The notes beneath the pieces were generated by a model that worked only from the letters and a program-made list of their open reading frames with translations, had not been told where the DNA came from and did no database searches. The position numbers and the translations under genes are program-made. DNA of 64,000 nucleotides from UBA8949 sp942493365. GTDB taxonomy: Bacteria > Bacillota > Clostridia > Saccharofermentanales > UBA5734. Each line of letters starts with the position of its first letter. Within the stretch, counting starts at the first letter, position 1. Shown piece by piece: positions 33,302-42,805 of the stretch. Where the stretch lies: positions 2,232,001 to 2,296,000 of the forward strand of contig OW818697.1 in NCBI GenBank assembly GCA_942493365.1, written 5' to 3'.

Positions 33302-34519
33302 TCAGGCGATCCTTGTTGGGTAAAAAATAATCAGTTCGCTGCCGTCATTGATCAAGGCAAAAAGGTTGCCGTCGCGCGTCGCGACCGGTTTATAAATCCC
33401 GTCCAAACTGGCCAACTCAACATTCAGCCCCTTGAGGTCATTTTTCATGACCAGGGTTTTGTCCTGGGCATAATCGTCGATCAAATAGATGATCTGGCCA
33501 TCAGACTTCAGGCTTGCCACCTGGGCGATTGCTTGCTCCGCCAGGACCAGCGGGCTGATTGTGTAGTCCGATTGCTCAATATCCGCGAGGGTCAATGAGT
33601 TTGCATCACCCATCATAATATAGGCTGCATAGAGCTTGCCGTCCTGATTAAAGACCTCCGCCCGCAACTCGCCAAAGTCTTTCAATTGGTTGGTCGTCAG
33701 GTTCAATAAACCGAAAAAACTGCCGTCATCCCAGCCCGTGTTCACCAGCAGCCAATCGTCCTGCACCAGGCTGAGCGCCCGGTAAACCTTCTTGTCGCCA
33801 TAGGTCGCGGTGTATTCTGTGGTTTCAAGATCCAGTGCCGTCAGTTGTTCGAGGACGGCCCCGTCCAGTTCAGAGGGGTTATCGCCGGTGTTTCGGGCAA
33901 ACAAAACCGTTTGATTTGTGGTCCAGACCGGCAGACGGCCAATGGCATCCGGACGGGGTATCACGGTGATCTCGGTGGCGATCGTGTAGACGGCCAGTTT
34001 TTGCTCACAGTTGATATATGCCAGCTGTGTCTGGTCGGGACTGACGGCCGGGTTGCAGCCGTCGATCGTCAGGTTTTCGAGGCGACCTTCCCCCGTGTAA
34101 TACAAGCTGATCGGGGCAGCGCAGTCCGGCTCAGGATAAAACGAGACCGTGAAAAAGCTTTCATCGGCCGCCCATTGCGGTGTTTCCATGAGGACAGCCG
34201 ATTGGGTTTTGCCGTCCATGATCTTGCTCAGCTGACGATCAGACAGGCGCAGTAGATAGACGCTTTCCGCGCTGCCAGGCGCAGTCGATTCCAGAGCGGA
34301 AACGATCAGATAGCTGCCCGTCGGCGACCAGCTGCAAACGGTTTGGGTAAACGAGCCGAGTCCTAAACTGGCGGCTGTCAGGGGCAGGCTGATTGGCGCG
34401 AAACTTTGGCTGCTGGTCGTTGCGGGTGTCGGGGTTATAGACGTTGTCGGAGTCGTACAGGATGTAGCGATCATGGCAAAGGTTAAAAGCAAAGCTATCA
34501 TAACGACAGACTTTTTCAT
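33302..34519 (-). CDS. Beta-propeller-like lipoprotein
   Basis: 405 residues. The signal peptide ends in a lipobox (MIATSC) with the lipidated Cys at residue 21, followed by a Thr/Pro linker. The body has repeated WSPTGSYLIVSA, SPDQTQLAYI and similar strands as in TolB/DPP-IV type propellers. It should sit on the outer face of the membrane. The upstream gene (34544-35848) is a clear relative, 24 bases away, and both lie in one operon. Ligand or role is unknown; the pattern recalls the extracellular halves of the zinc-ribbon proteins at 48.4-51.8 kb. Confidence 0.7.
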   Translation of the reverse strand: MKKSVVMIALLLTFAMIATSCTTPTTSITPTPATTSSQSFAPISLPLTAASLGLGSFTQTVCSWSPTGSYLIVSALESTAPGSAESVYLLRLSDRQLSKIMDGKTQSAVLMETPQWAADESFFTVSFYPEPDCAAPISLYYTGEGRLENLTIDGCNPAVSPDQTQLAYINCEQKLAVYTIATEITVIPRPDAIGRLPVWTTNQTVLFARNTGDNPSELDGAVLEQLTALDLETTEYTATYGDKKVYRALSLVQDDWLLVNTGWDDGSFFGLLNLTTNQLKDFGELRAEVFNQDGKLYAAYIMMGDANSLTLADIEQSDYTISPLVLAEQAIAQVASLKSDGQIIYLIDDYAQDKTLVMKNDLKGLNVELASLDGIYKPVATRDGNLFALINDGSELIIFYPTRIA

Positions 34520-34543
34520 GGTTCTTCCTCCTGTATTGAACGA

Positions 34544-35848
34544 TTATTGCACCGGCAGTGCCAAATCGACCAGGCTGGTGTGGTCAATGACCCGAATGCA
34601 ATTGGCTTCGTAGTCGACAAGGATTGTTTTGAGGCCGTCCAAGGTGGTAAAGTCCCACATTTGATCGTTTGCCATTTCCAGACTGCAAAGCTGGGTAATC
34701 GTCTGATCGGAACCGGTACCGGTTATCATGCGCAAGTTGAGTTTTTGATCAGGGGAATCATAGAGATAGTAAATCAAGCGATTTGCAGTCAGCAAAATCG
34801 AATCGTAAATCCACGATTCGCCTTCAACGATATAGGGGTAAAAATCAGCTAAATCGTTGAAATGACTGTCATAAACGCTAAGAGGGCTGTCGCTGTAACC
34901 CATAAAACAAATATAGACCAGCTCGTTTTGGCAAATCTGATGATCCGTATAGACCCAATCCCAACCGAAAACCTCTTTGGTCTCCATATCAACGGTCAGC
35001 GTCTGGTATCCGTCTCCGTTTTCTACTTCAGAACCCAGATATAAATAGCGGTCCCGGATCAACCAGTACAGGTAATGGTTCGCGTCGGCCTTGTGGAGCA
35101 ACGTCAGTTTACCCGGCTGGTCGATCTTGATCTCGTAAATCTCGGTTGGTACGACTGCTTCGTTGTCATACTCATCCAACGCGTTTGGTTCAGAAGACGC
35201 GGCAAAAACGATGCGCTGGCTGTCACTGAACCAGGCTGGATGGATCCCCTGGATGTCGCCCGAAAGCGGATGTGAGGTTTTGCTGATCAGATCATAGACC
35301 GAGATAAGACCTTTTAGATCGACATAGCAGATTTTTTTGCCATCAGGACTGATCACTGATGAATTGCCAGAAACGGGTAAGGTGGTTAATCTGTTTTCTG
35401 CCCACTGATAGACGAACATCTGATTTTCGTTTTCAAAAACCAGCGTGTTTTCATCTGCTGACCAGCTCAAAAATAGAAATTCATTGGTTATAGCAAGCGA
35501 TGAGCCTATTTTCTGCTGCGTTTGATCCGACAGATTCAAACCCGAAATGTTTTTTGTTCCATCGGCATTGTTTTCGGTCAGGAAAAACTTCTGTCCGCTG
35601 GGTGAAATTTCGCAATTGTCATGGTCAAGTTGATCGTAGCCCAAAACCTCGACCGGAATGGTCGTCATAATCGAATTGATGTCGATCAAACCGACATCGG
35701 CCGGATCTACTGGTAAATCCAGGGTCGTTTCAGATGTCGTTGTTGACAAGGTTGTTTCAACAGACGTCTGCGGTGCAATTCTGAAACAGGACGTCAAAAC
35801 GCCAGCCAATAAAGTCAAAACAATCAGAATGAAGCCTGTTCTTTTCAT
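34544..35848 (-). CDS. Beta-propeller-like lipoprotein
   Basis: 434 residues from ATG 35848 (GAGGTTC upstream). Lipobox LTSC with the Cys near residue 21, then a Thr-rich linker (SVETTLSTTTSETTLDLP). The body contains ISPSGQKFFLTENNADGT, WSADENTLVFENENQ and ISPDGKKICYV, each a propeller-blade strand set of the WD40-like PD40 type. It heads a two-gene unit with its paralog. Exported sensor, binding or scaffold roles are all possible; no catalytic motif is visible. Confidence 0.7.
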   Translation of the reverse strand: MKRTGFILIVLTLLAGVLTSCFRIAPQTSVETTLSTTTSETTLDLPVDPADVGLIDINSIMTTIPVEVLGYDQLDHDNCEISPSGQKFFLTENNADGTKNISGLNLSDQTQQKIGSSLAITNEFLFLSWSADENTLVFENENQMFVYQWAENRLTTLPVSGNSSVISPDGKKICYVDLKGLISVYDLISKTSHPLSGDIQGIHPAWFSDSQRIVFAASSEPNALDEYDNEAVVPTEIYEIKIDQPGKLTLLHKADANHYLYWLIRDRYLYLGSEVENGDGYQTLTVDMETKEVFGWDWVYTDHQICQNELVYICFMGYSDSPLSVYDSHFNDLADFYPYIVEGESWIYDSILLTANRLIYYLYDSPDQKLNLRMITGTGSDQTITQLCSLEMANDQMWDFTTLDGLKTILVDYEANCIRVIDHTSLVDLALPVQ

Positions 35849-35883
35849 AGTTAGAACCTCATGCCGTGATTTCATCTACCGTC

Positions 35884-35912
35884 ACTGTATCGTTATATTA
35901 TTAACTTGTCAA
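35884..35912 (-). promoter_or_regulatory. Promoter of the two-lipoprotein operon
   Basis: Leftward TTGACA (35912-35907), 17-base spacer, TACAGT (35889-35884). Confidence 0.75.
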
Positions 35913-35921
35913 TTACTTTCA

Positions 35922-37166
35922 TCAGCCCATATCCTTGTCGCCCAAACGCCGCAAAAAGGCGCCTGGAATGACGCGTTCGGACATCGGCAGGTAAAACATC
36001 ATTTGCGGATGGGGCGCGCTGGTGATCGGCTGGCGCTCGAGGTCGAGCAGGCGGTCAGCTGTCAGCTCCAGATGGCGCCCCTTGGGCTGCACCAGCTCGA
36101 GTTGGTCGCCGGCCGTTATCTTGTTTCGCTGTTCGACCAGCATCAGGCCGCTGTCCGGCAGCCAGGCACGAACGATGCCGACGACCGCGGCTTCGCGGAC
36201 GTTGGTGTGCGCGGGCTGGATTTTAGCATCCTCCTGCGGCGTCGCAAAAAAGAAGCCGGTGTCGAAATCGCGGTGGACGGTCTTTTGCAGGTCCGCCAGC
36301 CAGCCGGGATCGAAGGTGTAACCGTCCGGATCACCCTGGTAGGCGTCCAGCGCCGCGCGGTAGGCCTTGACGACCGTTGCCGCATAGAACGCGCCCTTAA
36401 CCCGCCCCTCGATTTTGAGGCTGCTGAGGCCGCTTGTGGCCAATGCCGGGATGTGCTCGATCATGCACAGGTCGCGCGAGCTGAAAATGTAGCTGCCGCG
36501 GTGGTCCTGCGCGATGGTCAGCGGCTGGTCAGGGCGCTTTTCTTCGATGACCTCGTATTTCCAGCGGCAGGGCTGCGTGCAGCGCCCGCGGTTGCTGTCG
36601 CGGCCTGAGTAGTAGTTGGACAGCAGGCAGCGCCCGGAGTAGGACATGCACATCGCGCCGTGCACAAAGGCCTCGAGTTCAAGCTCAGACGGGATGTCCT
36701 GCCGAATCTCTCGAATTTCGGACAGTGTTAGCTCGCGGGCCAGCACGATGCGGCTGGCGCCCTGTTCGTACCAGAAGCGGCAGGTGCGGGCGTTGGTCAC
36801 GCTGGCCTGGGTGCTGATGTGAATTTTCAGGGTCGGCGCCTGTTCGCGAATCAGGCTGAAGACGCCGGGATCGGCAACAATGACGGCGTCGGGACCGGTC
36901 GCCAGCAGCTCTGGCAGGGCCTGCCGCAAATTGATCAGGTCCTCCTGATGGGCCAGCATGTTGAGCGCCAGATAGACCTTGACCCCCTGCTCATGGGCAA
37001 ACGCAATGCTCTCGGCCATCTCAGCCGGCGTGAAATTACCGCTGAATGCGCGCAAACTAAAGTCCGGCGCCGCCAGATAGACAGCGTCGGCTCCGTACTG
37101 CACGGCCATCCTGAGCTTTTCCGGATCGCCAGCCGGAGCCAGCAGTTCAAGGCCCGTCTTTGGCAT
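35922..37166 (-). CDS. U32-family protein (TrhP-like tRNA hydroxylation factor)
   Basis: 414 residues. LELLAPAGDPEKLRMAVQYGADAVYLA is the family N terminus, and the Cys cluster CMSYSGRCLLSN...RGRCTQPCRW is diagnostic. Once annotated as collagenase-like peptidases, these proteins are now linked to prephenate-dependent 5-hydroxyuridine formation on tRNA (TrhP/YegQ). The Bacillus homolog also lies next to yrrL/mltG, as here. It is 2 bases after the end of the second mltG gene, so the three are likely one operon. Confidence 0.88.
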   Translation of the reverse strand: MPKTGLELLAPAGDPEKLRMAVQYGADAVYLAAPDFSLRAFSGNFTPAEMAESIAFAHEQGVKVYLALNMLAHQEDLINLRQALPELLATGPDAVIVADPGVFSLIREQAPTLKIHISTQASVTNARTCRFWYEQGASRIVLARELTLSEIREIRQDIPSELELEAFVHGAMCMSYSGRCLLSNYYSGRDSNRGRCTQPCRWKYEVIEEKRPDQPLTIAQDHRGSYIFSSRDLCMIEHIPALATSGLSSLKIEGRVKGAFYAATVVKAYRAALDAYQGDPDGYTFDPGWLADLQKTVHRDFDTGFFFATPQEDAKIQPAHTNVREAAVVGIVRAWLPDSGLMLVEQRNKITAGDQLELVQPKGRHLELTADRLLDLERQPITSAPHPQMMFYLPMSERVIPGAFLRRLGDKDMG

Positions 37167-37168
37167 CG

Positions 37169-38323
37169 TTACTGGCCGGCGGCAGCCGGGTGGTTTTTGT
37201 AATACAATGATTTGGCGAGATGCTCAGACTCGGTCCTGGAAAAATAATTGGTGCCGTTGCCTTTGGCGCAAAAATACCAGAAAGCGTTGTCTTCCGGCCA
37301 CAGCGCGGCAGCGATGGCATCAGCGCCGGGCGAGCAGATCGGCCCCGGCGTCAGGCCTTCATTGTTGTAGGTGTTGTAAAGACTGTTGAAGGTCGTGCTG
37401 TTGTCCTCGGGATAGAGGACCGCTGCCTCGCCGGCTTCTTTGCGCAGATAATTGATGGTTGCGCAGGAACCAAGCGGAAACCAAACATCGGTCTTCACGC
37501 TCCGCTTAAGCCGCTTGGCGAAAACGCCGGAGATCGTCCGCATTTCTTCTGCTTTTCCCGCTTCAATTTCTATGATCGAAGCCAGAATGATCGCGTCATC
37601 CATCGAGATGCCCTGATGCACGGCACGCGCGTAGAGTTTGTCGGTCAGTTTAGCTTGCGTGTTGTCGAGGAAGGTGCGGATGATGGTTTCTTCGTCGGTG
37701 TTGATGTCAAAAACATAGGTATCCGGAAAGAGATAGCCCTGCAGCAGCCACTGGCGCTCGGGCTTCATGGCAATGTCGGTGACAAAATCGTAGTCCAGAA
37801 AAAGCTGTGGATTGTTAACCATGCTGTCCAGCACGGCTTCGTCAAAATACACGCCCTGCTTGACCAGTTCAGCCTTGACCTCTTTGTAGGTGAACCCCGG
37901 CGGGATAACCACCTTCACCGTTTCCGGGCCTTGGGACAGCGCGTACATGATTTCGTCATAGTTCATGGTGCGCGTGACGTAGTGCGTGCCGGCGACATAG
38001 GTGCCGTCAAAACCGTTAAACTTGGACATCAGCACAAAGGCAAAGGTGTTGTCGATCACCTTGTTGTCCTGGAGGATTTCCGCGATCTTCTGGGCGTCGG
38101 CACCGCGCGGCAGGATCAGCGACACCGCGCCCGGGGTGTCTTTGCCGACCACCACCGTGCCGTTCTGCTGAGCCAGCTCGTACTGCGCTTCAATGTTGTC
38201 AAAATTCTCATTCTGCGTCAGGACATAGGACAGGCCGGAGTAGAACCCGGCGGCCAAACCACAAAGGACCAGACAGACGATCAGAACAATCGTGATGGTG
38301 CGTTTAATGCTTCTGGATGCCAT
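37169..38323 (-). CDS. mltG: Endolytic murein transglycosylase MltG (active-type copy)
   Basis: 384 residues. An N-terminal membrane anchor (residues 9-36) is followed by a LysM-like part and the YceG/MltG domain. The catalytic Glu corresponds to E252 in ASIIEIEAG. MltG cleaves nascent glycan strands and sets their length, working with penicillin-binding proteins. The C-terminal NTYNNEGLTPGPICSPG motif is typical. It has a paralog directly upstream (38345-39526) that aligns without gaps through this region but lacks this Glu. Confidence 0.92.
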   Translation of the reverse strand: MASRSIKRTITIVLIVCLVLCGLAAGFYSGLSYVLTQNENFDNIEAQYELAQQNGTVVVGKDTPGAVSLILPRGADAQKIAEILQDNKVIDNTFAFVLMSKFNGFDGTYVAGTHYVTRTMNYDEIMYALSQGPETVKVVIPPGFTYKEVKAELVKQGVYFDEAVLDSMVNNPQLFLDYDFVTDIAMKPERQWLLQGYLFPDTYVFDINTDEETIIRTFLDNTQAKLTDKLYARAVHQGISMDDAIILASIIEIEAGKAEEMRTISGVFAKRLKRSVKTDVWFPLGSCATINYLRKEAGEAAVLYPEDNSTTFNSLYNTYNNEGLTPGPICSPGADAIAAALWPEDNAFWYFCAKGNGTNYFSRTESEHLAKSLYYKNHPAAAGQ

Positions 38324-38344
38324 GAAAAATCCCCCAGCTCGGTT

Positions 38345-39526
38345 TCAGTTGCCCGCCGCCGCGGCACGCCTGGCTTCAGCCCGCCTGGCCGCAGCAACGT
38401 TTTTGGTATGTTGGGCATAAGTGCTGGCAAAGATATTGGAACCGTCCCCTTTACCGCTGGCGCAAAAATACAGATAATTGGAACTGGCCGGCCACAGCGC
38501 GGCACAGAGTGCATCTTCGCCCACCGAGCAGATCGGGCCCGGCGGCAGTCCTTCAAATCGATAAGTGTTGTAGGGGCTGTTTTCGAAACCGCTGTCATCG
38601 ACTGACGACCAGAGAACAATGGGCAAACCGGCTTCCTTTTTCAGATAGTTGACTGTCGCGCAGGATTCGAGCGCCCACCACTCGGAGGGCCGGCTCACCG
38701 TACGCTTGAGACGATTGTTGAAAACAGCAGAAACGTCGCGCATTTCTTCGGGTTTTTCGCCGCTCTCGATCTGGATAATCGAAGCGCGAATGACCGCTTC
38801 GTCCATGGTGATGCCGATTTTGGCGGCCTGCGCGTAGAGTTTGTCGGTCAGCTTGGCTTCAGTGTTGTTAAGGAAGGTGCGGATGATGGTTTCTTCATCC
38901 GCGTTGATGTCAAAGACATAGGTGTCCGGGAACAGATAGCCCTGCAAAAGCCATTCGCGGTCGGGTGACGCCACGATTTTGGTGACAAACGCATAGTCCA
39001 GAAAAAGCTGCGGGTTGTTGACCATACCGTCCAGGACGGCTTCGTCAAAGTAAACGCCCTTTTTGACCAGTTCTGCCTTGACTTCTTTGTAGGTCAGACC
39101 TGGCGGAATGGTAACCTTGACCGTTTCCGGTCCTTGCGAGAGCGCGTACATGATCTCGTCGTAGCTCATCGATTTGTTGACCGTATGGGTACCGGCTATA
39201 TAGGTGTCATCGAAACCATTGAATTTCGACAGCAAAACAAAGGCAAAGGTGTTGTCAATGATTTTGTTGGTTTGCAGGATTTCCGCGATTTTCTGGGTGT
39301 TGGCGCCGCGGGGCAGAACCAGCACGACGTTGCCCGGCGCATTTTTATCCAGAACATCGGTTTTGTTGAGCTTGGCCAGTTCGTACTCTTCCTGCAGGTT
39401 GTCATAGCGCGTGTTTTGCGAGACGACGTAGGACAAGCCGAAATAGAATCCGAGCGCCGCGCCGCTGAGCAGCAGGCAGGTGACCAGGACGATCGATAAG
39501 GTGCGGGAAATTTTCTTGGATACCAT
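38345..39526 (-). CDS. MltG paralog with substituted catalytic residue
   Basis: 393 residues with the same anchor, YceG domain and C-terminal block (NTYRFEGLPPGPICSVG) as the neighbouring MltG. The two proteins align position for position over the first 250 residues with well over half identity. At the catalytic site it reads ASIIQIESG: residue 252 is Gln (codon CAG), where the partner has Glu. E. coli MltG changed to Gln at the matching Glu loses activity. It ends in an Ala/Arg-rich tail. It may bind glycan or partner proteins without cutting; a neighbouring Glu could conceivably substitute. Confidence 0.85.
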   Translation of the reverse strand: MVSKKISRTLSIVLVTCLLLSGAALGFYFGLSYVVSQNTRYDNLQEEYELAKLNKTDVLDKNAPGNVVLVLPRGANTQKIAEILQTNKIIDNTFAFVLLSKFNGFDDTYIAGTHTVNKSMSYDEIMYALSQGPETVKVTIPPGLTYKEVKAELVKKGVYFDEAVLDGMVNNPQLFLDYAFVTKIVASPDREWLLQGYLFPDTYVFDINADEETIIRTFLNNTEAKLTDKLYAQAAKIGITMDEAVIRASIIQIESGEKPEEMRDVSAVFNNRLKRTVSRPSEWWALESCATVNYLKKEAGLPIVLWSSVDDSGFENSPYNTYRFEGLPPGPICSVGEDALCAALWPASSNYLYFCASGKGDGSNIFASTYAQHTKNVAAARRAEARRAAAAGN

Positions 39527-39557
39527 GAATGGTCCTCCTGATGGCGCCGTCGTGCGG

Positions 39558-41420
39558 TTAGCTGTCGCCCTTTTTGGGCCGCGACTTGGCGCGCAGATCT
39601 GAGTTGAGGATGCGCTTGCGCAGGCGAATGTTCTTGGGGGTGATCTCGATCAGCTCGTCATCTGAAACGAATTCCAGATGCTGTTCGAGACTCATGTTGA
39701 TCGGCGGTACCAGTCGCAGCGATTCATCGGTTCCTGAGGCGCGCATGTTGGTGACCTGTTTGCGCTTGCAGACATTGACGACGATGTCCTCGTTCTTGGG
39801 GTTTTTGCCGACGATCATGCCCTCATAAACGGGCGTGCCGGCGCCGATGAACAAATTGCCGCGTTCCTGCGCGTTGTAGAGGCCGTAGGCGACCGCGTCG
39901 CCCTTCTCCCAGGCTACCAGGACACCATGGCTGCGAGTCTCGATCTCGCCCTTCCACGGCTCAAAGCCGCTGATAACGCTGTTCATTATACCATTGCCTT
40001 TGGTATCGGTCAAAAATTCCGTGCGGTAACCGATGATGCCACGCGACGGGATGCGAAATTCCATGCGGGTATAGCCCTTTTCCGGCGGTAGCATGTTGAT
40101 CAGTTCGGATTTGCGGCTGCCCAGTTTTTCGATGACGACGCCGACAAATTCTTCCGGGACGTCGATCAGCAGCAGTTCGACCGGCTCCATCATCTGGCCG
40201 TCGACTTCCTTGACAATGACCTTGGGCTTGGAAACCTGAAATTCATAGCCCTCGCGGCGCATGGTCTCGATCAGAATCGAGAGGTGCAACTCGCCGCGGC
40301 CCTTGACGATGAAGGATTCGGTGGTGTCGGTCTGCTCGAGGCGCATGGAAACGTTGGTTTCCATTTCCTTGTAAAGGCGGTCGCGCAGGTGGCGCGAGGT
40401 GACAAACTTGCCCTCTTTGCCGGCAAAGGGGCTGTCGTTGACCGAGAAGGTCATGGCGATGGTCGGCTCGTCGATGTTGACGAAGTCGAGAGGCTCGGCA
40501 AAGCCCTGGGCGCAGACGGTGTCGCCGATGTTGATGTCGGGAATGCCGGCGACGCAAACGATTTCGCCGACCGAGGCCGTGGTGACCTCGGTGCGATGCA
40601 GGCCTTCGTACTGGAACAGCTTGACGATGCGGGCGTTGCGGCGCGAGTTGTCATCGTAGACACAAACCGTGATGTTCTGCGCCTGGGTGATGGTGCCGCG
40701 CTCGATGCGGCCGATGCCGATGCGGCCGATGTAATTGTCATAATCGATATTGGAGACCAAGAGCTGCAGCGGCTCTTCGGTGTCGCCGACCGGGCAGGGC
40801 ATCTCGTCGCGGATGGCCTCGAAGAGGGGGCGGATGTTGGCGGCGTGGCCGGCTGGGTCGTTGACCTCTTCCATCAGGGTGGCGAGGTCGGGTGAGGCAT
40901 AACCCTGGCGGGCTGAAGCGTAAATGATCGGGAAATCCAGCTGGTCGTCGTTGGCGCCCAGTTCGATGAACAGCTCAAGCACCATGTCAACGACCGCCAT
41001 CGGGCGGGCGTCGGGGCGATCGACTTTGTTGATGACCACGATCGGCTTGAGGTCCATCTCCAGCGCCTTGCGCAACACGAAGCGCGTTTGCGGCATTGGG
41101 CCATCGTAGGCATCGACGACCAGCAGCACGCCGTCAACCATCTTGAGCACGCGCTCCACTTCGCCGCCGAAATCGGCATGACCCGGCGTATCGACGATGT
41201 TGATGCGCAGGTCTTCAAAGACAACCGCCGTGTTCTTGGCCAGAATGGTGATGCCGCGTTCGCGTTCCAGGTCGTTGGAGTCCATGACCTGGTTGATGAT
41301 AACTTCGTTGTCGCGGAAAATGCCGCTCTGGCGGAGCATGACGTCGACCAGGGTGGTTTTACCATGGTCAACGTGGGCGATGATGGCAATGTTGCGCAGA
41401 TTCTCAATTTTCGTGATCAC
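39558..41420 (-). CDS. typA: Ribosome-associated GTPase TypA/BipA
   Basis: 620 residues. The G motifs are AHVDHGKTTLVD, RGITI, DTPGHADFGGEV and NKVDRPDARP, followed by EF-G-like domains II, III and V and the BipA-specific C-terminal domain (MRASGTDESLRLVPPINMSLEQ). It acts in late 50S assembly and stress adaptation. It lies between der and the mltG pair, all leftward. Confidence 0.97.
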   Translation of the reverse strand: MITKIENLRNIAIIAHVDHGKTTLVDVMLRQSGIFRDNEVIINQVMDSNDLERERGITILAKNTAVVFEDLRINIVDTPGHADFGGEVERVLKMVDGVLLVVDAYDGPMPQTRFVLRKALEMDLKPIVVINKVDRPDARPMAVVDMVLELFIELGANDDQLDFPIIYASARQGYASPDLATLMEEVNDPAGHAANIRPLFEAIRDEMPCPVGDTEEPLQLLVSNIDYDNYIGRIGIGRIERGTITQAQNITVCVYDDNSRRNARIVKLFQYEGLHRTEVTTASVGEIVCVAGIPDINIGDTVCAQGFAEPLDFVNIDEPTIAMTFSVNDSPFAGKEGKFVTSRHLRDRLYKEMETNVSMRLEQTDTTESFIVKGRGELHLSILIETMRREGYEFQVSKPKVIVKEVDGQMMEPVELLLIDVPEEFVGVVIEKLGSRKSELINMLPPEKGYTRMEFRIPSRGIIGYRTEFLTDTKGNGIMNSVISGFEPWKGEIETRSHGVLVAWEKGDAVAYGLYNAQERGNLFIGAGTPVYEGMIVGKNPKNEDIVVNVCKRKQVTNMRASGTDESLRLVPPINMSLEQHLEFVSDDELIEITPKNIRLRKRILNSDLRAKSRPKKGDS

Positions 41421-41479
41421 GTGATATTCTTCCCTTCATTTTCGGCAGATTGGCTGCCGATCCCAAAACATAATGGCTG

Positions 41480-42805
41480 CTAGTCTTTCTTCTCTTTGGG
41501 TCGCAGCATAAACCAGATCGGTGTGCCGGAGAACCCGTAGTTTTTGCGGAATTGGTTTTCCAGATAACGCTCGTAGGAGAAATGCATCAGCTCTTTGTCG
41601 TTGATGAACAGGACGAACTGCGGCGGGTGGACGCCGACCTGGGTGGCGTAGTAAATCTTGAGATGGCGGCCCTTGTCCTGCGGCGACGGCACCATGGCGA
41701 CAGCGTCGCCGATCAGGTCATTCAAGAGGCCGGTGGTCAGACGCAGGCCGGCCTGGCGGTAGATGTCGTTGACCGTCTCAAAGATTTTGTTGACGCGCTG
41801 GCCGGTCTTGGCCGAGATAAACAGAATCGGCGCGTACTGCATAAAGGGGAAGGACGCGCGGGTATGGACGCTGTATTCTTCGAGCGTGCCGGTCTCCTTG
41901 GTGACCAGATCCCACTTGTTGACGACCAGAATGGAGGACTTGCCGGCATTGTGAGCATAGCCGGCGACCTTGGTGTCCTGTTCGGTGATGCCCTCGGTGG
42001 CATCGATCATGATCAGGCAAACGTCGGCGCGTTCGATGGCGGCCAGCGCGCGAATCATGCTGTATTTTTCGATGCTGTCTTCAATGCGGCCCTTTTTGCG
42101 CAGGCCGGCGGTGTCGATCAGGGTGTATCGACCTTCTTCGTTGTCGAGATCAGAGTCGATGGCATCGCGAGTAGTGCCGGCGATGTCCGAGACGATCGAG
42201 CGTTCCTGACCGAGCATCTTGTTGACCAGCGAGGATTTGCCGGCGTTGGGCTTACCGATGACGGCGATGCGAATGCGATCGTGTTCGGCCGAATCGTCCT
42301 CGACGGGCGGGAAATGCTCGTAAACCGCGTCCAGCAGCTCGCCCAGGCCGAGGCGATGCGCCGCGGACACGGGGAAAATGTCGCCCAGGCCGAGGTTGTA
42401 GAATTCGTAGGCATCGGGCGGCGTGCTGCCGACGTGATCGACCTTGTTAACCGCGACGATAACCGGTTTTCGCGACTTGCGCAGAATGGTGGCAATCTCG
42501 TGATCGTCGGCGGTCAGACCGGTCTTCATGTCGACGAGAAAAATGATGACGTCGGCGGTCTCGATGGCGATCTCGGCCTGCTCGCGCATGGCCTTGAGAA
42601 TGATGTCGTCGGTTTTGGGCTCGATGCCGCCGGTGTCAATGATCGAAAACTTGCGGCCGCGCCATTCGGCTTCGGCATAAATGCGGTCGCGGGTGACGCC
42701 GGGGGTATCGTCAACGATCGAGATGCGTTCGCCGGCCATATAATTGAAGAAGGTCGATTTACCGACATTGGGACGGCCGACGACGGCGACGATGGGTTTG
42801 CTCAT
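41480..42805 (-). CDS. der: Ribosome biogenesis GTPase Der
   Basis: 441 residues with two consecutive GTPase domains: GRPNVGKST...DTPGVTRD...DTGG, NKVD, and GKPNAGKSS...DIAGTTRDAI...DTAGLRKKG, NKWD. A KH-like C-terminal domain ends in GTPIWFMLRPKEKKD. It is essential for 50S maturation. Its start codon overlaps the end of the DUF512 gene by 4 bases, a conserved Clostridial arrangement. Confidence 0.97.
   Translation of the reverse strand: MSKPIVAVVGRPNVGKSTFFNYMAGERISIVDDTPGVTRDRIYAEAEWRGRKFSIIDTGGIEPKTDDIILKAMREQAEIAIETADVIIFLVDMKTGLTADDHEIATILRKSRKPVIVAVNKVDHVGSTPPDAYEFYNLGLGDIFPVSAAHRLGLGELLDAVYEHFPPVEDDSAEHDRIRIAVIGKPNAGKSSLVNKMLGQERSIVSDIAGTTRDAIDSDLDNEEGRYTLIDTAGLRKKGRIEDSIEKYSMIRALAAIERADVCLIMIDATEGITEQDTKVAGYAHNAGKSSILVVNKWDLVTKETGTLEEYSVHTRASFPFMQYAPILFISAKTGQRVNKIFETVNDIYRQAGLRLTTGLLNDLIGDAVAMVPSPQDKGRHLKIYYATQVGVHPPQFVLFINDKELMHFSYERYLENQFRKNYGFSGTPIWFMLRPKEKKD

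Noticed and set aside
37220..38605. Long open frame antisense to the mltG pair
   Set aside because: It spans two real genes on the other strand and shows no domain or start signal.
41442..41462. Terminator between der and typA
   Set aside because: TCGGCAG/CTGCCGA forms a hairpin but lacks a T run; at most it weakens read-through.
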